Source: RH-AL1 sp964245015 (GTDB lineage Bacteria > Pseudomonadota > Alphaproteobacteria > Rhizobiales > Beijerinckiaceae). From it: a stretch of 8,127 nucleotides of DNA. The stretch covers positions 1-8,127 of the forward strand of contig CAXTMA010000194.1 in NCBI GenBank assembly GCA_964245015.1, read 5' to 3'. A model generated the notes under the pieces. That model was not told the DNA's origin. It did not search any database and saw only the letters and a list, made by a program, of their open reading frames with translations. A program made the position numbers and the translations under genes. This document shows positions 1-5,688 of the stretch, piece after piece; within the stretch, counting starts at the first letter, position 1, and each line of letters opens with the position of its first letter.

Positions 1-671
1 CGCGCACCATCCCCGGCAACGAGCGCGAGGTGAACCGCATCATCAACAACCTCGTTCGCCTCAACATCGAGGTCGTCACCGACCGCACGGCCTTGATCCA
101 TGCTTCCGGCCATCCCCGCCGCGGCGAGGTGGTGCAGATGTACGATTGGATCCGGCCGCAGGTGGCCATCCCTGCCCATGGCGAGGAGGTGCATCTGGCC
201 GAGCATTACGCCTTCGCCAGGGAGCGGCAGGTGCCCCACGTCATCAAGGCGCGCAACGGTGATCTGGTGATGCTCGGACCCGGCGAGCCGGGCATCGTCG
301 GCGAGGTCGCCCACGGCCGCCTGTTCAAGGACGGCAACCTGCTGGTCAAGGCCGACGACGCCGCTTTGCGCGCCCGGCAGGGCCTCGCCTTCGCCGGCGT
401 GGTGACCATCGCCCTCGCCGTCACCGCCAAGGGCGACATGGCCGGCACGCCAGATGTTGTCACCAATGGTTTGCCCGCCCGCACCCGCGACGGCGCGGCG
501 ATGGATGCGCTGGTCGATGCGACCATGTTCCAAACCTTCGACAATCTGCCGCGCCAGCGCCGGCGCGACGCCGACACCGTGTCGACCGCGATCGAACGAG
601 CCGTTCGCAGCGCGGTCAACCAAGCCTGGGGCAAGCGGCCGGCCGTTCATGTCCTGGTGGTGGAAGTCTAG
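1..671 (+). CDS. rnj: Ribonuclease J, C-terminal part (5' end outside window)
   Basis: RNase J is a cytoplasmic metallo-beta-lactamase/beta-CASP ribonuclease (5'-3' exo- and endonuclease) in RNA maturation and decay. The frame is open from base 3 and gives 222 residues before TAG. Visible are an HASGHP segment (the conserved His of the beta-CASP region), then a PQVAIPAHGE segment where the catalytic fold closes, and a C-terminal domain ending in VHVLVVEV. The N-terminal HxHxDH metal site lies upstream of the window. Alphaproteobacterial RNase J is about 555 residues, so roughly 40% is present. The methylmalonyl-CoA epimerase gene starts 7 bases after the stop, an arrangement common in alphaproteobacteria. 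Assignment to RNase J rather than another beta-CASP enzyme rests on the motif order and this neighbour. Confidence 0.9.
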   Translation, partial: RTIPGNEREVNRIINNLVRLNIEVVTDRTALIHASGHPRRGEVVQMYDWIRPQVAIPAHGEEVHLAEHYAFARERQVPHVIKARNGDLVMLGPGEPGIVGEVAHGRLFKDGNLLVKADDAALRARQGLAFAGVVTIALAVTAKGDMAGTPDVVTNGLPARTRDGAAMDALVDATMFQTFDNLPRQRRRDADTVSTAIERAVRSAVNQAWGKRPAVHVLVVEV

Positions 672-678
672 GGATCCC

Positions 679-1080
679 GTGATCGGACGCCTCAACCACG
701 TCGCCATCGTCGTCGGCGATCTCGACGCCGAGGCGGCGCGCTACCGCGACGTCCTAGGGGCGGTTGTCAGCCAGCCGCGGGCGCTGCCCGAACACGGCGT
801 CACGCTCGTCTTCGTTGATCTGCCCAACACCAAGATCGAGCTGCTCGCGCCGCTGGGTGAGGGATCGCCGGTGGCAGCCTTCCTCGCCAAGGGCGGCGGC
901 CTGCACCATCTCTGCTACGAGGTCGACGACATCTTCGTCGCGCGAGACCGCCTGCTCGCCGCCGGCCTGCGCGTGTTGACGGGAGATGGCGAGCCGCGCA
1001 CCGGAGCGCATGGCAAGCCCGTGATCTTCCTGCATCCCAAGGATTTTTCGGGCACGCTGATCGAGTTGGAGCAGATTTAA
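679..1080 (+). CDS. mce: Methylmalonyl-CoA epimerase
   Basis: It interconverts (R)- and (S)-methylmalonyl-CoA in the cytoplasm, linking propionyl-CoA carboxylase to methylmalonyl-CoA mutase. The product is 133 residues, a normal length for this vicinal-oxygen-chelate family. It opens with a GRLNHVAIVVGDL strand. Likely metal and catalytic residues by family comparison are His7, Glu54 (in KIELLAP), His77 (in GLHHLCYEVDD) and Glu129 (in the terminal LIELEQI). The segment GKPVIFLHPKDFSGTLIELEQ is typical of the family. GTG at 679 is chosen because the homology begins there and a weak TAGGGA lies 4 bases upstream; the longer upstream frame is the +1 shadow of rnj. It is probably co-transcribed with rnj. 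In many relatives a DUF1467 gene and proS follow, but here the next gene is unrelated. Confidence 0.93.
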   Translation: MIGRLNHVAIVVGDLDAEAARYRDVLGAVVSQPRALPEHGVTLVFVDLPNTKIELLAPLGEGSPVAAFLAKGGGLHHLCYEVDDIFVARDRLLAAGLRVLTGDGEPRTGAHGKPVIFLHPKDFSGTLIELEQI

Positions 1081-1300
1081 AAAAAGAAGAGCGCGTTCCA
1101 GAAGGCTGACCTTATGGTCGTTCAGGATCGCGGTGGCGATCTCGCGTCGGAGCATGAGCGTTGCACGGCGAACCGCGCCCGGGCGCCAGATTTCCTGCAA
1201 TCTGAACGGCTGGAGGTGTATCGCGGCGGACGGCGTCGGCCGATCGGTGGATCGAGCCGGCCTTGCCTTGATTTCGTCCTCTGCCTAGTTGGTGGAGAGC
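1081..1300 (+). other. Intergenic stretch between mce and the relay cassette
   Basis: I see no supported gene here. It begins with an A-rich run directly after the mce stop, then a small GACC-TTAT-GGTC hairpin at about 1107-1120. No T-tract follows on the + strand, so this is not a convincing terminator for rnj-mce. A poor promoter-like pair (TTGCCT at 1263-1268 and TAGTTG at 1286-1291, 17 bases apart) sits just before the hydrolase gene, with only partial match to consensus. A cassette promoter is expected somewhere in this stretch but cannot be fixed by eye. Confidence 0.4.
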
Positions 1301-2299
1301 ATGGCGAGACCTGCCTTCCCCGCAACCGGCCCCGATGCGAGATCTTCGGCTAGCCGCGGCGCGACCCGGCGCGAGGCGTTGCTCGGCGGCTTCGGTGGGT
1401 TGTGCCTGTGCTGTCTGCCGACCTTCGGGCGGGCAGGGGAGGCCGGGGTCGACACGCATGTCGAGGAGGTCGCGCCGGGGTTGTTCGTGCGCCGCGGCGT
1501 CGATCAGGACGCGACGGCCGGCAATGCCGACGCCATCGCCAACATCGGATTCCTTGTCGGCCGCGACGCCGTGCTCGTCACCGACGCCGGCGGCAGTCTT
1601 GCCGATGGGCGCTGGTTGCGCCAGGCGATCAGGGCGAAGACGGATCGGCCGATCCGCTACGTCGTGATCAGTCACGTTCATCCCGATCATGCCTTCGGAG
1701 CCGGCGCTTTCGCCGACGATCATCCCGAGTTCATCGGCCACGCCAAGTTGCCTGAAGCGCTGGGCACGCGGGGCGAGTTCTACCGCAAGGGACTGATCGA
1801 CTTGCTCGGTGCCGATCGCGTCGGGCCGGTGGTGATGCCGACCCGGACCGTCGCTGAAACCCACACGGTGGACCTCGGCAAACGTGTCGTGAGCTTCAGG
1901 GCGCACGGCCCGGCCCATACAAGCTGTGATCTTTCGATGCGCGACGAGGCGACGGGTGTGCTGCTGCCGGCCGACCTGCTGTTCGCGACGCGCGTTCCCT
2001 CGCTCGACGGCAGCCTCGCCGGCTGGCTGAAGGAGTTGGCGGCGCTGGAGACCAGCGGCGCGAGCAAGGCTGTGCCGGGGCATGGGCCGACGCTGGTCGA
2101 CCTCGCGCCGGCCGTGGCGGCCCTTCGCAGCTATCTCGTGACGTTGCGCGACGGCGTGCGGGTGCAAATCAAGGGCAGTGGGTCGATCGAGGCGGCGATC
2201 CGCACCGTCGGACAGGGCGAGCGGAACGGCTGGGCCTTGTTTGACGACTACAACGCCCGAAATGTCACCGAGGCCTACAAAGAATACGAATGGGAGTGA
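1301..2299 (+). CDS. Exported MBL-fold zinc hydrolase, quinoprotein relay type (SoxH-like)
   Basis: A 332-residue metallo-beta-lactamase-fold protein resembling the 'quinoprotein relay system zinc metallohydrolase 2' family, related to SoxH. The metal site is intact: S-H125-V-H127-P-D129-H130, then His206 in HGPAHTSCDL, Asp225 in PADLLF and His261 in PGHGPT. The N terminus carries a Tat-like signal (T22-R23-R24-E-A-L-L, then a Gly/Leu/Cys-rich hydrophobic stretch), so export with folded metal is likely. Domain order is signal, about 1-50, then MBL core, about 55-270, then a helical C-terminal tail. ATG 1301 is preferred over TTG 1289 because GGAG lies at 1293-1296. The SoxYZ-like gene follows after 23 bases. 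The substrate is unknown; family context (PQQ alcohol oxidation, sulfur carriers) suggests a thioester or persulfide on a carrier, which is inference. A general MBL hydrolase is the alternative. Confidence 0.82.
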   Translation: MARPAFPATGPDARSSASRGATRREALLGGFGGLCLCCLPTFGRAGEAGVDTHVEEVAPGLFVRRGVDQDATAGNADAIANIGFLVGRDAVLVTDAGGSLADGRWLRQAIRAKTDRPIRYVVISHVHPDHAFGAGAFADDHPEFIGHAKLPEALGTRGEFYRKGLIDLLGADRVGPVVMPTRTVAETHTVDLGKRVVSFRAHGPAHTSCDLSMRDEATGVLLPADLLFATRVPSLDGSLAGWLKELAALETSGASKAVPGHGPTLVDLAPAVAALRSYLVTLRDGVRVQIKGSGSIEAAIRTVGQGERNGWALFDDYNARNVTEAYKEYEWE

Positions 2300-2322
2300 A
2301 CGACGTGCAGCGAGGAGCGATC

Positions 2323-3144
2323 ATGTCCAGGCAAACCGTTCTTGTCGTCGGCATCGCCGCTTTGGCGCTGTGCGCGGCGCACGCCCCCGCCCGCGCCGGC
2401 GTCGAGAACAGCGACCAGGAGCGCGTCGCCCGCTGGCAGGATATCCAGAAATCCATCTTCGACGGGAAGACGGCGATCACCGATGATGCGGCCGTGAAGC
2501 TGGAGGCGCCGACGCGAGCGCAGGACGCCTCGCTCGTGCCCCTCACCATCTCACTCGCCGACCCGAAGAACGTGAAAGGCCTGTACCTCGTCATCGACGA
2601 CAATCCGTCGCCGGTCGCCGCGCATTTCACCTTCGGGCCCGATGCCGATCCCAAGGAGATCAAGCTTCGCGTGCGCGTCAACACCTACACGGATATTCAC
2701 GCCGTCGCCGTGATGAAGGATGGCTCGCTCAAGCAGACGACCAAATTCGTGAAGGCGTCGGGCGGCTGCTCCGCGCCGATGGGCATGAGCGACGAGGAGG
2801 CCATGAAAGGGATGGGTGAGATGCGTCTGCATCTGGCCGGCGACGTTTCGGCAAACAAGCCCGTCGACGCCACGCTGATGATCCGCCATCCCAACTTCAA
2901 CGGCATGCAGATGAATCAGGTGACGCGGCAGTACACGCCGGCCCGCTACATCCAGAACGTCGACGTCAGCTTCGCCAACCAGCAGGTGTTCAACCTGGAT
3001 ACCGACATCTCGCTGGCCTCGAACCCGGTGATCACCTTCGAACTGCTGCCGGGTGCCGCCAAGGGTCAACTCAAGGTCGACGTGAAGGACAGCGCCAGCG
3101 GGCAGTGGACGCGCATGTTCGACGTGCCCACGGTCAGCAACTGA
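2323..3144 (+). CDS. Exported fused SoxY-SoxZ-like carrier protein, quinoprotein-associated
   Basis: A 273-residue periplasmic protein of the 'quinoprotein dehydrogenase-associated SoxYZ-like carrier' type. A Sec signal peptide spans residues 1-25 (hydrophobic VLVVGIAALAL, cleavage after A-R-A at 23-25). Residues about 30-143 form the SoxY-like part. Residues about 166-273 form the SoxZ-like part, with IRHPNFNG, the RYI region and ITFELLPG strands. Between them lies K-A-S-G-G-C149-S-A-P, which recalls the GGCGG swinging arm of SoxY. Cys149 is the only cysteine in the mature chain, so it is the likely carrier thiol. ATG 2323 is chosen because GAGGAG lies at 2312-2317 and the signal peptide starts cleanly; the ATG at 2290 overlaps the previous gene. 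The CXXCW-type gene starts 8 bases downstream. What is carried is not known. Sulfur by analogy with SoxYZ is inference. Confidence 0.85.
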   Translation: MSRQTVLVVGIAALALCAAHAPARAGVENSDQERVARWQDIQKSIFDGKTAITDDAAVKLEAPTRAQDASLVPLTISLADPKNVKGLYLVIDDNPSPVAAHFTFGPDADPKEIKLRVRVNTYTDIHAVAVMKDGSLKQTTKFVKASGGCSAPMGMSDEEAMKGMGEMRLHLAGDVSANKPVDATLMIRHPNFNGMQMNQVTRQYTPARYIQNVDVSFANQQVFNLDTDISLASNPVITFELLPGAAKGQLKVDVKDSASGQWTRMFDVPTVSN

Positions 3145-3152
3145 GGCGCCGG
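3142..3152 (+). promoter_or_regulatory. Ribosome binding site deciding the GTG 3153 start
   Basis: TGAGG at 3142-3146 overlaps the stop codon of the SoxYZ-like gene and lies 6 bases before GTG 3153. This supports termination-reinitiation between the two genes and argues against the earlier ATG at 3105, which has no comparable site. Confidence 0.55.
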
Positions 3153-3764
3153 GTGAGGCCTTCGCGCGCGGTGAGAGTCGCGCTCGCCCTGCTTCCGGCC
3201 GTCCTGTTTTCGGCATCTGCGGCGCTGGCGGAGGTTCCCTCCGCCGTCGCACCCGGCCATGTTGCGGAGCCGTCCGGCCTGTATCAAGGCGCGATGCACG
3301 GCTACACGCCCGAAACGATCGGCGGCGGCACCGTTCTCGACGCGGCCGCCCTCGCCAAGCTGATCGACACGCAGCATCCCGTTCTCCTCGATGTCGCCGA
3401 GAAGGACCGCAAGCCGCCGGCCATGCGCAAGGACACGCCATGGCTGCCGACGCATCGCTCGCTGCCGGGAGCGGTCTTCCTGCAGGGTGGGGGCAAGGGC
3501 GCGGAGGACGCGGCCTATGCCGACGCCTTCAAGACCCGCCTCGCCGCCCTGACCGGCAACAACAAGGCTGAGCCGATCGTCACCTTCTGTCATCCCGACT
3601 GCTGGGGAAGTTACAACGCGGCCAAGCGGTTGATCGAACTGGGCTACACCCGCGTGTACTGGTTTCGCGACGGCGTCGAGGGCTGGCAGTCCGAGCACGC
3701 CACCCGCATCGTGAAGCCGGACGCAAGCTGGGTCGCCTCGCTCCCCGGCGAGGCGACGCAATGA
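3153..3764 (+). CDS. Exported rhodanese-like protein of the PQQ-associated CXXCW family
   Basis: A 203-residue protein matching the 'PQQ-dependent catabolism-associated CXXCW motif' family. A Sec signal covers residues 1-26 (cleavage after A-L-A). The C-terminal part has a rhodanese-like layout: HPVLLDV strand, then VTFC146-H-P-D-C150-W151, then a helix (YNAAKRLIELGY), then VYWFRDGVEGWQ, matching the DGG-x-x-x-W end of rhodaneses. Cys146 aligns with the rhodanese catalytic Cys, but the usual CxxGxR loop is replaced by Cys-X3-Cys-Trp. GTG 3153 is chosen because TGAGG at 3142-3146 sits 6 bases before it. An upstream ATG at 3105 would overlap the carrier gene by 40 bases and put an Arg/His-rich stretch before the signal. 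The role is probably redox or sulfur transfer in the periplasm beside the SoxYZ-like carrier; no activity is established. Confidence 0.82.
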   Translation: MRPSRAVRVALALLPAVLFSASAALAEVPSAVAPGHVAEPSGLYQGAMHGYTPETIGGGTVLDAAALAKLIDTQHPVLLDVAEKDRKPPAMRKDTPWLPTHRSLPGAVFLQGGGKGAEDAAYADAFKTRLAALTGNNKAEPIVTFCHPDCWGSYNAAKRLIELGYTRVYWFRDGVEGWQSEHATRIVKPDASWVASLPGEATQ

Positions 3765-3811
3765 GCCGATCGAGTAGAGCGGGCGACACGCGTTTTTCCA
3801 GGGAGGCGATC

Positions 3812-4234
3812 ATGACCGTCACGCGCCGTCGACTCCTGTCCTCTTCGGCCTGTGCCGCTTCCCTCACGATGGTGCCGAGGGTTGTGTGGGCGGCCGCTGC
3901 CGAGCCGCAGCCTTTCACCGAGGACGCGTTCCTGGCGGCGCAGAAGGCCGGCAAGCCGATTTTGATCGACACCTATGCCACCTGGTGCGACGTCTGCGCC
4001 CGGCAGGCGCCGATCCTCGAGCGGCTGCGCGGCGAGGCCAAGTACAAGGATCTCGTGACCTTCAAGGTGAATTTCGACACCCAGAAGGACGTGATGCGCC
4101 GCTTCAACGCGCGCGTGCAGAGCACGCTGATCTGTTTCCACGGCAGCAAGGAGGTCGGACGCTCGATTGGCGAAACGCAACCCGAGTGGATCGACGACAT
4201 GTTGGAAAAGACGCTCGGCGCCGGGACGACCTGA
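3812..4234 (+). CDS. Tat-exported thioredoxin-fold protein with CDVC site and no cis-proline
   Basis: A 140-residue thioredoxin-family protein. The N terminus has a Tat signal (T4-R5-R6-R7-L8-L9, then a small-residue hydrophobic stretch ending near VWAAAA). The thioredoxin core starts near residue 35: KPILIDTYATW58-C59-D-V-C62-A, then a VTFKVNFD strand, then FNARVQS104-T105-LICFHGSKEVG. In ordinary thioredoxins the residue before this Thr is cis-proline; here it is Ser104. A third core cysteine, Cys108, follows. ATG 3812 is chosen because GGGAGG at 3801-3806 lies 5 bases upstream and the Tat motif begins there; ATG 3761 overlaps the preceding stop (ATGA) but has a charged leader. It lies 47 bases after the rhodanese-like gene and probably services thiols of the carrier or rhodanese-like partner (inference). 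From memory, related thioredoxins also read QSTLI, so the Ser appears to be a subfamily trait. Confidence 0.85.
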   Translation: MTVTRRRLLSSSACAASLTMVPRVVWAAAAEPQPFTEDAFLAAQKAGKPILIDTYATWCDVCARQAPILERLRGEAKYKDLVTFKVNFDTQKDVMRRFNARVQSTLICFHGSKEVGRSIGETQPEWIDDMLEKTLGAGTT

Positions 4235-4377
4235 GCCGGATCAGCAAGGGTCCGTTAGGGTTCAGGCGCGTTAACCGCCTCAACACGGCCGCGATCGTGA
4301 TGCCGCGCGCATCATGGTAGCGAACTTTTCCGCTCTCTCCGGTGTTCTATCGGGACAACGCGAGGGGATGCGCGAAA

Positions 4378-4602
4378 ATGGAAAACGGGAAAACGGCTGG
4401 CGACCTGCTATGCCTTGTCGGCTTCATGACGATCTGCGTCGGGCTCGCCTGGGCGGTCCAGGTCGTAGGCTTTGGCAACACCTCGGGCGTCGAGCGCATC
4501 ATGTGGGTGCTCGCGGCAGCCACGGTCTGCGGGGCCGGAGTCGGCTTGGTCGTGACGTCCTCGTCTCTGCCGGATGCAGAGGCGGCAGTGGCCGGCTACT
4601 AG
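4378..4602 (+). CDS. Small hypothetical membrane protein, two predicted spans
   Basis: A 74-residue open frame that I do not recognise. It has a short polar N terminus (MENGKTAGD), a first hydrophobic segment at about 10-32, a short polar link with NTSGVER, a second hydrophobic segment at about 42-62, and a short acidic tail. ATG 4378 is chosen; GAGGGG at 4362-4367 is 10 bases upstream, a slightly long spacing. It lies 143 bases after the thioredoxin gene and is followed by a strong terminator, which suggests it ends a transcription unit. Whether it belongs to the exported relay cassette cannot be decided. The neat pair of spans favours a real gene over a chance frame. Confidence 0.55.
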   Translation: MENGKTAGDLLCLVGFMTICVGLAWAVQVVGFGNTSGVERIMWVLAAATVCGAGVGLVVTSSSLPDAEAAVAGY

Positions 4603-4655
4603 GACGCTGCTTGCAGCGCCTTGCATCGGAGTACGAAACCATCTAGCTATGTTCC

Positions 4656-4694
4656 GTGGCGTGGATCCAGAAGGGTCCGCGCCACTCTCTTTTT
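4656..4694 (+). terminator. Intrinsic terminator before secE
   Basis: GTGGCG-T-GGATCC at 4656-4668 pairs with GGGTCC-G-CGCCAC at 4673-4685 across an AGAA loop. This makes a 13-bp stem with two G-U pairs when read as RNA. The tract TCTCTTTTT follows at 4686-4694. It would end transcription from the upstream relay and small membrane protein genes and insulate the secE-nusG-rpl cluster. The promoter for secE should then lie in 4695-4832; I see no clear consensus match there. Confidence 0.78.
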
Positions 4695-4832
4695 CCGCTG
4701 GCTTGCCATCCTTCAGCTTGTTTCGCGTCGGTTCATGGCCAGCGCGGCATGTCGCGAACGGGATGTCGGCGCCGCTCGGCCAGCGCAGCCGGGCAGACGT
4801 GACCGGCGTCGAGCTTCAGAGTATAGGGCATC

Positions 4833-5024
4833 ATGGCCAATCCCTTCGCTTTCCTGCAGGACGTCCGCCAGGAAGTGAACAAGGTGACTTGGCCCAACCG
4901 TCGGGAAACGGCGATCACCACCTTGATGGTCGTCGCGATGTGCATCTTCGCCAGCGCGTTTCTCGCCCTGGTCGATCAGCTCATCCATCTCGCAATCAAC
5001 CTGATCCTCGGCTTTTCCAGCTGA
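4833..5024 (+). CDS. secE: Preprotein translocase subunit SecE
   Basis: SecE clamps SecY in the inner-membrane Sec channel. The product is 63 residues, the short single-span form usual in alphaproteobacteria. An amphipathic N-terminal part (FLQDVRQEVNKVTWPNRRE) contains the conserved KVTWP motif and lies along the membrane surface, and one hydrophobic helix follows at about residues 28-60. A weak AGGG at 4825-4828 precedes ATG 4833. nusG follows after 38 bases, the near-universal bacterial secE-nusG order. Confidence 0.96.
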   Translation: MANPFAFLQDVRQEVNKVTWPNRRETAITTLMVVAMCIFASAFLALVDQLIHLAINLILGFSS

Positions 5025-5062
5025 CGCGCGACCCGCAGACCTGCTGCCAAGAAACGATCGTG

Positions 5063-5596
5063 ATGAACAAGCGCTGGTACATCGTCCACGCCCATTCGAA
5101 CTTCGAGAAGAAGGTCGCCGCTTCGATCCGCGAGCAGGCTGCGCAGCGCGGCCTGACCGAGAAGTTCGACGAGATCCTGGTGCCGACGGAGAACGTCACC
5201 GAAGTGCGCAAGGGTCGCAAGATCGCCGCCGAGCGCAAGTTCTTTCCCGGCTACGTGCTGGTCAAATGCGACCTCAGCGACGACATCTACCACCTCATCA
5301 AGAACACTCCCAAAGTGACCGGCTTCCTCGGCGCCGACAAGAAGCCGGTTCCGATTCCCGATGCGGAAGCCGAGCGCATCAAGGGGCAGGTCGCCGATGG
5401 GGTCGAGCGCCCGAAAGCCACCATCTCCTTCGAGATCGGAGAAAACGTGCGCGTCGCGGATGGGCCGTTCGCCTCCTTCAACGGCACCATCGAGGAAGTC
5501 GACGAGGGCCGGTCCCGGGTCAAGGTCGCCGTGTCGATCTTCGGCCGGGCCACCCCGGTCGAACTGGAATACACGCAGGTCGAGAAGGTGGTCTGA
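5063..5596 (+). CDS. nusG: Transcription termination/antitermination factor NusG
   Basis: NusG binds the RNA polymerase clamp and couples elongation to Rho and to the leading ribosome. The product is 177 residues, normal for the family. The NGN domain (about 1-115) starts MNKRWYIVHAHSNFEKKVA and contains KFFPGYVLVKC and the NTPKVTGFLG segment. The KOW domain (about 125-177) contains GENVRVADGPFASFNG and ends VELEYTQVEKVV. ATG 5063 matches the usual N terminus; an in-frame GTG at 5060 would add only one residue. The Shine-Dalgarno is weak (AAGAAA near 5049-5054), consistent with coupling to secE. The long upstream open frame is read-through of noncoding and secE sequence. Confidence 0.96.
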   Translation: MNKRWYIVHAHSNFEKKVAASIREQAAQRGLTEKFDEILVPTENVTEVRKGRKIAAERKFFPGYVLVKCDLSDDIYHLIKNTPKVTGFLGADKKPVPIPDAEAERIKGQVADGVERPKATISFEIGENVRVADGPFASFNGTIEEVDEGRSRVKVAVSIFGRATPVELEYTQVEKVV

Positions 5597-5688
5597 GGAG
5601 GCCCGGCCAGGGTCACATCACGCTCCGTTGGCGGAGCCATCCTCGTGGCAGACGAGCCAGCGTCGCACCACGATCACAGGAGTAGAGC
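5597..5688 (+). promoter_or_regulatory. nusG-rplK leader with two small hairpins, possible L1 control region
   Basis: A perfect 6-bp hairpin, GCTCCG-TTGG-CGGAGC, lies at 5622-5637, followed by a 4-bp CTCG/CGAG hairpin at 5642-5656. AGGAG at 5678-5682 is the rplK ribosome binding site. In many bacteria ribosomal protein L1 represses the rplK-rplA mRNA by binding here. These hairpins could be that site, but I cannot identify the L1 contact bases. Confidence 0.3.

Noticed and set aside
754..1200. Minus-strand frame whose first 30 residues look protein-like (LRREIATAILNDH)
   Set aside because: The stretch slightly recalls a conserved segment of large NAD-glutamate dehydrogenases, but it runs straight into antisense mce and has only a TTG start. 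I treat it as chance.
1389..1430. Lipoprotein signal in the MBL hydrolase (GGLCLCCLP)
   Set aside because: The residues before each Cys do not fit a lipobox, and the twin-arginine motif explains the segment better.
1112..2167. 351-codon open frame on the minus strand
   Set aside because: It is antisense to the MBL hydrolase gene, whose metal-site motifs are complete. The reverse product is low-complexity Arg/His/Gly-rich.
4621..4653. Possible secE promoter: TTGCAT and TATGTT
   Set aside because: The spacing is 21 bases, the -35 is a poor match, and transcripts would begin at the terminator stem at 4656.
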